Source of the DNA: Ochotona curzoniae
Taxonomy: Eukaryota; Chordata; Mammalia; Lagomorpha; Ochotonidae
Direction: 5' to 3'
NCBI RefSeq assembly: GCF_017591425.1
Contig: NW_024466399.1
Span: 1,364,001 to 1,428,000, forward strand
Length of the DNA: 64,000 nt
Shown: positions 56,357 to 64,000 of the stretch, piece by piece
How positions within the stretch are numbered: position 1 is the first letter of the stretch
Layout of the letters: the number at the start of each line of letters is the position of its first letter
Notes under the pieces: model-generated
Database searches by the model: none
The model's input: only the letters and a program-made list of their open reading frames with translations
What the model was told of the DNA's origin: nothing
Program-made: the position numbers and the translations under genes

Positions 56357-57762
56357 TTTGGCCATCTCTTGCTCTAGCTGCATCCTCCGGTTCACCTTCT
56401 GCTGGTAGGTTTTTATGACGTTCTCCACGTGCTGCTCCATGAAGAACTTGAAGGCGTAGGGCGAGTAGCTTTTGATGCGCGACTCGCGCTTCTCGGAATC
56501 GTCTCGGCTGCTCTTGCGCACGGGCACGGGTGACGTCTGGATCTGCTTTTTGTCCTTGCCCGCTTTGTCGCCCTTGACGCCCTTGTGGCTCTTGCTGGCC
56601 CTGTCTGCCGGCTCGGCCGCCGGGCTCCCTCGGAGGCTCTGCTCCATGCCGGCGCACAGGCCGTCCAGGTCATACTGCTCAGACTTGCCGGACAGCAGCA
56701 GGTGCTTCGGGTAGGGAGGGGGCAGACACCTGCGGTCGGCGCCGCCCAGCTCCAGGTCCAGCGGGTAGGTGCTGCCCAGGGTCAGGGCGTGCTCGTCCTT
56801 GGTGTCCAGGCTCTCTGCAGCCGGGGTGGGCCCAGGCACCCAGGCAGGGTGGGAAGGCCCCACGGCCGTCTGAGGCTCGGGCCTCAGCACCCGCACGCTC
56901 TTCACCGGGTGCAGGATGTGTGCGGCTGTGACGGCAGTGACAGTGTTGGGTGCGGGCAGGGAAGGCTCAGCCTGGACTGTTGGGCCGGCCCGTGGCTGCT
57001 GGCTGTTGAAGGAGTTGGTCCTGCTGGGCGTGGGGCCGTCCGGCCGGAAGCTCGTGTGCGGGCGCGGTGCGTCCAGGCCAGGATTCTGCAGGGAGTCACG
57101 GCGGGCCAGGGACGTGGCCGGCCATGCCTGCACAGGGGTGCCGCCTAGCTCATACAGCTCTGAGTTGAGGCTGTTTCTCGAGGGGGCTAGCAGACTCTGC
57201 GGGGGGCTGTCACCCGGGAACATCTGGCCCCGGGCGCCCATCACGTGCAGCTGGTGGCTGGTGGGGCTGGTCTGCTTGTGGTGTGGATGTGGGGTATACA
57301 GCGTGGCGCCGGGGCCCGGGAAGGTGAGGCCGGCACCTTGCGGGGCCCCCTGGCCTTTGGCAGTCAGGCTTGGGTAGCCCCCAGCCTCGGGTGGTGCCTT
57401 GTTCTGGAAAGATGGGCTGCGCTTCACGCCGCCGTACGCAAGCGGCTCTCCGGGAACCAGCAGGTGCGCGCGGCTGTAGTGTGAGGCAGGCAGTGGCAGC
57501 GCAGGACCTGCCGCGCCAGAGAAGTGTGGCCCGGCTGGCTCCACACCTGCATAGCCCTTGGCCGGGTGTGGGGGCCCGGGCATGCTGTGGGGTGCCGCCC
57601 CAGGGAAGAGGAAGTCCACATAGGGCCGTGGCACCTCCTCCAGCGCTGCGGGTCCCTCGTAGGCCGCACTGCCCAGCGGGTGGTAAGGTGGAAATCCGTC
57701 GCCTGCGCCCTCGAAGCTGGGCCTTCGCGTGACTGTCCCCGGGGGTGGCACCAGGCCCTTTC
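56357..57762 (-). CDS. LATS2: LATS2 large central exon (PPxY region to MOB1-binding segment)
   Basis: This 1406-nt exon encodes the long, poorly ordered linker of LATS2, beginning (G)-K-G-L-V-P-P-P-G-T-V-T-R-R-P-S-F-E-G. Recognisable landmarks are the R-R-P-S-F and R-T-N-S-F-N-S phosphosite contexts, the L-P-P-P-Y-P-K-H motif (PPxY, which binds the WW domains of YAP/TAZ), Q-I-Q-T-S-P-V-P-V-R-K, and the start of the MOB1-binding helix S-P-Y-A-F-K-F-F-M-E-Q-H-V-E-N-V-I-K. The acceptor is CTGCTGCAG and the donor is AAA-GTGAGC. The proline-alanine dipeptide run present in human before A-E-G-L-D is nearly absent here (P-T-P-A-A-E-S). Outside the motifs the exon diverges more than any other, as is usual for this linker. 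The apparent frame past the donor is intronic. Confidence 0.96.
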
Positions 57763-58357
57763 CTGCAGCAGAAAGGGAGAGTTAGTCAGGCAAATGGAAG
57801 CAGTCGGTGCGAGCAGCTCTCTGTCCCTACGAGCAACATCCTAGGGACCAGGTGGCTCTCGGGGCCTTCCGGGGAGGGACAGGCTGTGTTTGCAGCTCCT
57901 TTCTGCCCTGTGGGCCGACCAGCTGCCCTAAGGTGGCACCCTGGTAGAGGGTGGGGCTGGAATCCAAAGCCACGGGGAGGGCCAAGGGCAATGAAGAGGG
58001 AAGTGCTCCTGTCCGGGGGTGTCTTAAATGAGAAGGAGCCCAAGTCTGTCACTGTGGGGGTGCATGGACCTGCAGCCTTCTTTCCTCCAAGCTGCGGATG
58101 CTGGGGCTGGGCTCACCACGGTCACACTTCCCTGGAAGAAGTGTGAATCATGAAGGGGCAGAATCATGGCCACGGTCCAAGCGCCCACTGTTCCCTATTT
58201 TAGAAGTTCAAGATGTTTTGGACATTCCCCAAGTCCCTTTATTAAAACAGCTGATCTACAGCAACACTGCAGAAGCCATGAACATCTCCATAACTAATCA
58301 GATCGGTTTTAGCTGCGGCCTCCTTGACCCCGCCCCCGCACTGTGAAGGCCTCTCTT
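57763..58357. other. LATS2 intron sequence 5' of the large exon
   Basis: No repeat or exon recognised between the acceptor and the SINE at 58358. Confidence 0.5.
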
Positions 58358-58690
58358 CTTTTTTTTTTTAAGATTTATTTATTTATTGGAAAGTCAGATA
58401 TACAGAGAGGAGGAGAGACAGAGAGGAAGATCTTTCATCTGATGATTCATTCCCCAAGTGAGCACAACGGCCGATGCTATGCCGATCCAAAGCCAGGAGC
58501 CAGGAACTTCTTCCAAGTATCCCACACGGGTGCAGGTCCCCAAGCTTTGGGCCGTTCTCGACTGCTTTCCCAGGCCACAAGCAGGGAGCTGGATGGGAAG
58601 TGGAGCTGCTGGGATTAGAACCGGCGCCCATATGGGATCCTGGGGCGTGCAGGGCGAGGACTTTAGCCGCTAGGCCAGGGTGCCGGGCCC
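58358..58690 (-). mobile_element. CSINE, full length, 12-bp target duplication
   Basis: AAGGCCTCTCTT flanks the element at 58346-58357 and 58691-58702. The head complement ends GGTGCCGGGCCC. Confidence 0.94.
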
Positions 58691-58862
58691 AAGGCCTCTC
58701 TTTTATTGAAGCGGCGCTGGGAAGGAAGGACGGATGCTCTCTGCTTTGGCCAGTCACTCTCCTCCCCTCTCCCAGACTCTTCCACAGCCCACAAGAAAGT
58801 AAAAGAGCATACTTATTAGTTTGTGGACTTCTCGATCTTTCAGAGAAAAGAATCCCTAGGGA

Positions 58863-59177
58863 GGACCCGGCACGATAGAGTAGTGGTTAAAGTCCTCACC
58901 TTGTACGCACCAGGATCCCATATGGGCGCCGGTTCTAATCCTGGCAGCTCCACTTCCCATCCAGCTCCCTGCCTGTGGCCTGGGAAAGCAGTCAGGGACG
59001 GCCCAAAGCCTTGGGACCCTGCACCCGCGTGGGAGACCCAGAAGAGGTTCCTGGCTCCTGGCTTCGGATCAGCTCAGCTCTAGTTATTGCGAAGTAACTC
59101 ATCGGAGGGAAGAACTTCCTCTCTGTATATCTGACTTTCCAATAAAAATAAATAAATGTAAAAAAAAAAAAAAAAAG
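58863..59177 (+). mobile_element. CSINE, full length, 16-bp target duplication
   Basis: AAAGAATCCCTAGGGA at 58847-58862 is repeated with one mismatch at 59179-59194. A 20-bp deletion removes the GTCACTTGGGGAGTG section near 59088. Confidence 0.92.
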
Positions 59178-59396
59178 TAAAGAATGCCTAGGGAAGAAAT
59201 GCTGTAGGCTGCTTTAGAGGAGGTGGGGTGGAGCGAGCACCGGGATTTATGGACTCCGGAAGAGCAGGCCTGGTTCAGTGCACCTGCTGCAGGAAGCAGG
59301 CCTGTGTCAACGGACGCACCTGACCAGGGCGCAGCTGGACCTTCCTCCTGCGACCTGTGGAACATCTCCACCCACCACACCGAGGCCTGGGCTCAC

Positions 59397-59529
59397 CTGG
59401 GGAGGTCTGCTTGATGACCCGCACGATCTGCTCGTTCCTCGGATCCAGGTAGCCCATCTTACTGATGTACTCCAACGCGGCCTCTATGCTCCTGCTGCCT
59501 GTCTGCTTGAGCGCTCTGCCCGCCATCTC
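59397..59529 (-). CDS. LATS2: LATS2 exon encoding most of the UBA domain
   Basis: The minus strand encodes EMAGRALKQTGSRSIEAALE, then Y-I-S-K-M-G-Y-L-D-P-R-N-E-Q-I-V-R-V-I-K-Q-T-S-P. This is the ubiquitin-associated domain that LATS kinases carry near the N-terminus (about residues 98-139 in human). The acceptor is CCCTCCCAG before GAG ATG, and the donor is G-GTGAGC after CCA. It starts in phase 0 and ends in phase 1, matching the next exon. The match to the human protein, from memory, is essentially complete over the UBA, so the domain is under strong constraint. Confidence 0.96.
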
Positions 59530-59911
59530 CTGGGAGGGAAGCACCGAGACGTCAGTGGCTCCTGCCCTGGTCCCCGCCGATGCACGGTGACACCATGCCC
59601 CTCAGGGCAAGGCTGGACCCACAGGCCCTGCAGCTGCAGGTGCCTTACAAACCCAGCATACACCACTCCATGGCCTAGTGATCCCAGGAAAAGAACACAG
59701 AGGAGTTATCAGGGTGGGTCAGCATCTCCTTAGCGAACTCTGTGTGGCTGGACTGGAAAGTCCAGGATGAACCTAAAAGGAACAAAGTTGAGCAGGAAGA
59801 ACAAGTGCAGGAACCATGGGAACCTGGGTTTAATCCCAGCTCAGTTCCAGGCTGCCTCTGGGACCAGGAGTCCAGGCCTGGAAGGAGGGTGTGGCTTATA
59901 AAATGCTTGCT
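59530..59911. other. LATS2 intron sequence upstream of the UBA exon
   Basis: No repeat or exon recognised; it contains the polypyrimidine tract of the UBA-exon acceptor. Confidence 0.5.
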
Positions 59912-60234
59912 GGGCTCGGCGTGGTGGCGCAGTGGTTAAGGTCCTCGCCTTGCACGCCCGGGATCCCATATGGGCGCCGGTTCTAATCCCGGCAGCCCCG
60001 CTTCCCTTCCAGCTCCCTGCCTGTGTCCTGGGAAAGCAGTCGAGGACGGCCCAAAGCTTTGGGACCCTGCACCCGCGTGGGAGACCCGGAAGAGGTCAGA
60101 TCATAGTATCGGCCGTTGCGCTCACTTGGGGAGTGAATCATCGGACGGAAGATCTTCCTCTCTGTCTCTCCTCTCTGTATATCCGCCTTTCCAGTAAAAA
60201 AAAATAATAATAATAAAAATAAATCTTAAAAAAA
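59912..60234 (+). mobile_element. CSINE, young, first of a tandem pair
   Basis: It is preceded by AAATGCTTGCT (59901-59911) and followed by AAATGCTTG (60235-60243). The head GGGCTCGGCGTGGTGGCGCA differs slightly from its neighbour, and a deletion removes CTCCTGGCTTCGG. Confidence 0.95.
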
Positions 60235-60243
60235 AAATGCTTG

Positions 60244-60584
60244 GGGCCCGGCGTGGTGGCGCAAGTGGTTAAAGGTCCTCGCCTTGTACGCCCGGGATCC
60301 CATATGGGCGCCGGTTCTAATCCCGGCAGCCCCGCTTCCCTTCCAGCTCCCTGCCTGTGGCCTGGGAAAGCAGTCGAGGACGGCCCAAGGCTTTGGGAAC
60401 CTGCACCCGCGTGGGAGACCCGGAAGAGGCTCCTGGCTTCGGATCGGCATAGTATCGGCCCGTTGCGCTCACTTGGGGAGTGAATCATCGGACGGAAGAT
60501 CTTCCTCTCTGTCTCTCCTCTCTGTATATCTGCCTTTCCAATAAAAAAAAAATAATAATAAAAATAAATCTTTAAAAAAAAAAA
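60244..60584 (+). mobile_element. CSINE, young, second of a tandem pair
   Basis: It is a near-consensus full-length copy starting GGCCCGGCGTGGTGGCGCAAG and ends in a poly-A followed by AAATGCTTGCTG (60585-60596). It shares GGCATAGTATCGGCCCGTTGCG with the copies at 44063 and 45632. Confidence 0.96.
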
Positions 60585-60596
60585 AAATGCTTGCTG

Positions 60597-61029
60597 ACTG
60601 CTTGCGGCCGACAATGTCCTACTGCTGGGCACAGCTGCGACAGGCTCTGCTCCTTGGAAGGCAGGCCGTGAGCACAGGTGCCGAAACAGAAGGCAGAGGC
60701 TGTTCACAGGAGAGGGGCAGGCCGAGAAAGAGACTGACAATCTGGGAGAGGGAGCGCCACTTGGAAGAGGAGGGGTGGGGCTGCCAAGCGAGGGCCGTGG
60801 CACAGTGCACACGTTGTGGGAGGTGCCAGCACTGGCCCAGAGCATGCCATCCTCAGTGGGGGCAGAGGGCCCCACAGTGCAGGGAGGGCACACTCCCCAC
60901 AGCCCCTGCACTGTTCTCCCCCAGGACAGTACCGGGCAGGGCCTGGAACTCCATGCTGTTCCCAGCTATACCCACGCACCAGAACAAACTATTTGCTTAC
61001 AATCTGTATGCCTGCCCAATATTATCCCT
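60597..61029. other. LATS2 intron sequence, nothing recognised
   Basis: GC-moderate single-copy sequence with no exon. Confidence 0.45.
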
Positions 61030-61697
61030 GGCTGTATGGTGGCCAAGTGGCAGGGCAAAACACCCTGACTTTGCTTGGCTATCAACTGCGCCTTTGAGGC
61101 AGCAGGTGTGGGATCCTGCACCAGCGGGGAAGGAGCAGGGCCTGGGGCCGGCCTGGGGAGGTGGTTCTGGAGAGGAGTTAGGCTGGACAGTAGGCAGTTA
61201 GGGCATTCTGGGTATTTTCCCTACCATGTCTTAGATTCACCAGAGCACGTTTCTTCCAAGGGACAAGGGTGACATTAGCATATCAATTTCCTACCTGAAT
61301 TATCAGCCCCATTCTGTCTCAGGCCATTGCCAAGGGGGAGGGCTTCAGACTGGCCTCTTTATCATTAGAAAGGGAACAAGGGAGTTGGCCAGTGACACCT
61401 TTCTGGCCTTTTGTCCCAAGGCCAGGTACCATGGAAACCGGGAATTTTCTTTGTTTATGGAGAAACATCTTTGAGGGGAACCTTTAAAAGATGCTTTCCC
61501 CAGCATTAATATGGGTTCTTCTTTTCCTCCTGCCAATATGGCAGGGGGTAAGGGTCCTTTCCATCTCAGAGCCCCCTCCTGTCACTAGGACGGGAGCCTC
61601 TCTTGTCAACTTTTCTAATAAATCTTGCTTTAAAACTAAACTGCGTCCGCACGAAAATTCTTCTTTCCTGCGAGACAAGAATTGAGGTTGCTGCCAT
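61030..61697 (+). mobile_element. Probable solo LTR of an endogenous retrovirus (ERV1-like)
   Basis: A TATA-like TTTAAAAG at 61481-61488, an AATAAA signal at about 61617-61622 followed by CTTGCTTTAAAAC, and a terminal region TTCTTTCCTGCGAGACAAGAATTGAGGTTGCTGCCA have the U3-R-U5 layout of a gammaretrovirus-like LTR. No gag, pol or env frame follows it, so it looks solitary. The left end and any target duplication are uncertain. Confidence 0.6.
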
Positions 61698-63290
61698 ACT
61701 CAGGGTCAAAAAAATATCCTACAAGTTTTGTCACCTGAGAGTGGGAGCACGGGTGGCAGCTTTGGGGCAAGATTGTGCAGAATCTGGAGGAGTGCAGAAG
61801 GCAGCGGGGGCTCAGCGGCGAGGCCCCGCCCTCAGCACCTGGAGGCAGGAGATAACCCATCACACCTCACTGCTTCATGGCCTTGCTATGCGATGAGGTC
61901 ACGTCTGCGAAGGCTCTTAACAGCTTCGAAGAGACATGATAGAAGACCACATTGTAACAGGTTTTCCCTGGAGCTTCCAGCCCCTAAGAAAGGCGCTGGT
62001 CGGAGTCGACCCTGACCACAAGCCTCTCCATCAGCACTAATGAACCAGTTGCTTTGTCGGCAATGTGGTCCCGGACCCGTCTCCCCCTGGGTGAGTCACG
62101 GGCTGTGCGCATCAGCTCGGCGCCTGCCAACAGGGTGGGTGATGTCCCAGGGGGCTCTCCCTGCTGAGTGAGCACGGGCTGCTTCAAGCTGTGTGCGTTT
62201 ACTGTGCTCCAAATCCAGTCACGTTTGGGAGAGAAACCAACAGGAGACCACAAGGGCAGCTCCACCTTCTCTGGCGTGTTCCAAGCCACAGAACTGAGAT
62301 GCGCTCATGAGCCAACTTGCTTAAACACAAAGCCTTCCAATGACCCACGTTGGTCAAGGGCTGCCCCGCATCTGTCCGTCAGCCTGCATGCGGTAATTCG
62401 GCCTCTCAGAAGCGGCTTCCGCACATATTCTTACAGCTGTCCCCTGAGAGCCCTGAGAAACGGGGTACATTTCTAAGCACCTCAGGATCCTGGGCCTTGG
62501 GCAGGGCAGGAAGCTCAGGCTCAGGCACAAAGACCACACAGGGGAGACCGAGCAGCGGAAAGCATGGGCCACTGCTCTGTATTCTCGAGACAGAAACAAC
62601 CATTCAGAGTGCCGGCCTAGAGTGCTGCGTGGCTCCTCGCCAAGGCAGAGGCAGGTCTGGGATCAGGAGCCAAGTGCCTGGCTCTTGTCTCCCGGGGCCA
62701 TCGAGCAGCCGGGCGAGTCTGTACTTGCATCCGTGGTCGATCCCCTCACCAGTGAAGCAGGCTGGCAGGGCGACCTTGGGAGCGGGCTGGGGGAACCCTC
62801 CTTCTGCCAAGGACCGAGGGCGAATTGGAACATCCTTCACGGGCCACACAAAAGGATCTACTTAAACGTGAGCCAGCAACAGAGTGTTTGAATTCCCAGT
62901 ACTTCCTGAGGCTGCCTTGGCAGGGCCAGCCTATGTGTGTCTGGGGCTCTTGGCTGAATGACCTCCACCCCTGCTGGGGGGCAACGCCCGTCTCAGCACT
63001 ATTTGAGGGCTAGCAGTAACTGGTCCCCCCGCCCCAAGCAGCTCAAGAGTCTCCGGGGGGAAATGTGAGAAGGGTTACACCTGCAGATTTTATGTAGGCT
63101 AAACACTTAACATCACAAATGTTTTAATCTTTCATCCTTCTTACCACAATTGTATGAAGAAATACAAGTTCTCACCAAGCCCCAGTAGGCATCTTCGACT
63201 TATTTCAATTGACTTCAGGCTGCTACCTAAATGTTACCAAGATCTACGCACGTGAGAATGGACGAGGCAAGGGTGAAGCCAGAAACTGCA
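61698..63290. other. LATS2 intron sequence, nothing recognised
   Basis: About 1.6 kb of moderately GC-rich sequence. Open frames up to 171 codons (62350) have no recognisable motif, and no M-R-P-K-T-F-P exon of LATS2 is present. Confidence 0.45.
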
Positions 63291-63291
63291 G

Positions 63292-63392
63292 GGAGCTGGA
63301 TCAGGAGTGAACTAGCCAGAATGGAAACAGGTGCTCATGAGAGATGCTGGTGTCACGGGCGGGGTCACTAGACTAACCCACAACACGGTCCC
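63292..63392 (-). mobile_element. CSINE head fragment
   Basis: AGGTGCTCATGAGAGATGCTGGTGTC and the following CTAACCCACAACAC resemble the reverse complement of an old CSINE 5' end. Confidence 0.5.
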
Positions 63393-63420
63393 TCCTCAGG
63401 TCCCTGGAAGGCACGGCTCC

Positions 63421-63618
63421 GGGGCCCTGTGTGATAGCCCAGTGGCTAAATCCTTGCCTTCCACGTGCCAGGATCCCATATGGGTACCAGTTCCCTCTCC
63501 CCTTCCAGCTCCCTGCTTGTGGCTGGGGAAAGCAACAGAGGATGGCCCAAGTCCTCGGGGTTCTGCCCCCACGTGGGAGCCCTGGAGGATCCTGGCTCCT
63601 GGCACAGAGAGGGATTTG
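63421..63618 (+). mobile_element. CSINE, 3'-truncated
   Basis: GGGGCCCTGTGTGATAGCCC head, CCCATATGGGTACCAG; it stops after CTGGCTCCTGGCAC. Confidence 0.8.
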
Positions 63619-64000
63619 AGAACAGACACACCTGGGTGTTACACTTCAAAGGTTTCTGCCATATCAACAGCTCCTGGAAAACTCTATCTTAGGCTTGTGG
63701 ATTAGCTCTGAATGGAGTAGTTTTCAACTTCTGTATATTGAGTTTCTCTCAAGACATGTCCCCTTGTAGTTTTAGAAAAACATGGGGGATGACTTCAAAC
63801 TGGGACTAGCTACAGTGAATTCTGGAAAACATGGGGTCTGCCCATACAAAGGCTGTGTGATATGGGAACTTAGCAAAGGGCATCAACCCACAGGCACGCA
63901 GGAAGGCGAGCTGTGGGGACTCCTCATGGCTGTTCCCACTCCAGTTGCAAAGCTCCGTGTGGAATCTCTGGCTGCTGGCACAGCCATGTCTCTCAGTTCA
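63619..64000. other. LATS2 intron sequence to the window edge
   Basis: No exon or repeat recognised. Confidence 0.45.

Overview
This window is nuclear DNA from a mammal, almost certainly a lagomorph and more likely a pika (Ochotona) than a rabbit. The evidence is about 60 copies or fragments of the lagomorph tRNA-derived C-type SINE (CSINE), with its CATATGGG segment, the GGGAAAGCAGTCGAGGA block and the AATAAAAATAAATCTT tail. The young copies carry GTTCTAATCCCGGCAG and TGAATCATCGGACGGAAGATC, which I associate from memory with pika rather than rabbit copies. No prokaryotic, organellar or viral genome organisation is present.

Two protein-coding genes are present, both on the minus strand, in the order known for human 13q12. 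The first is XPO4 (exportin-4), of which the first three coding exons are visible: exon 1 at 29469-29537 in a CpG island, exon 2 at 10740-10845 and exon 3 at 5250-5391. The rest of XPO4 runs off the left edge. The second is LATS2, the Hippo-pathway kinase, with its last six coding exons between 49724 and 59529 and a 3' UTR of about 1.8 kb reaching roughly 47.95 kb. The first coding exon and the promoter of LATS2 lie beyond the right edge. All splice junctions are GT-AG, phases match across every intron, and the joined frames have no stop, so both genes look functional.

Layout: 1-5.2 kb is XPO4 intron 3 with many SINEs. 5.4-10.7 kb is repeat-poor intron 2. 10.8-29.5 kb is intron 1, holding a truncated LINE-1 with its target-site duplication, two GC-rich minisatellites, MIR and MER5A relics and many SINEs. 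28.8-30.0 kb is the XPO4 CpG-island promoter, with a ZNF143/THAP11-type motif, an inverted CCAAT box and a 7-codon upstream ORF. 30-47.9 kb is intergenic and mainly layers of SINEs, an L1M relic and a MaLR-type LTR. 47.9-64 kb is LATS2 with its introns, a tandem pair of young SINEs and a probable solo ERV LTR.

The genes do not form one pathway. XPO4 is a nuclear transport receptor of the importin-beta family, and LATS2 phosphorylates and inactivates YAP/TAZ. Their adjacency is conserved synteny. I found no convincing undescribed system. The most useful observations are the XPO4 promoter architecture, two 8-mer miR-372/302-family sites in the LATS2 3' UTR, and several unusual SINE configurations: a tandem insertion at one target, a fold-back element, an internally duplicated element and nested copies.
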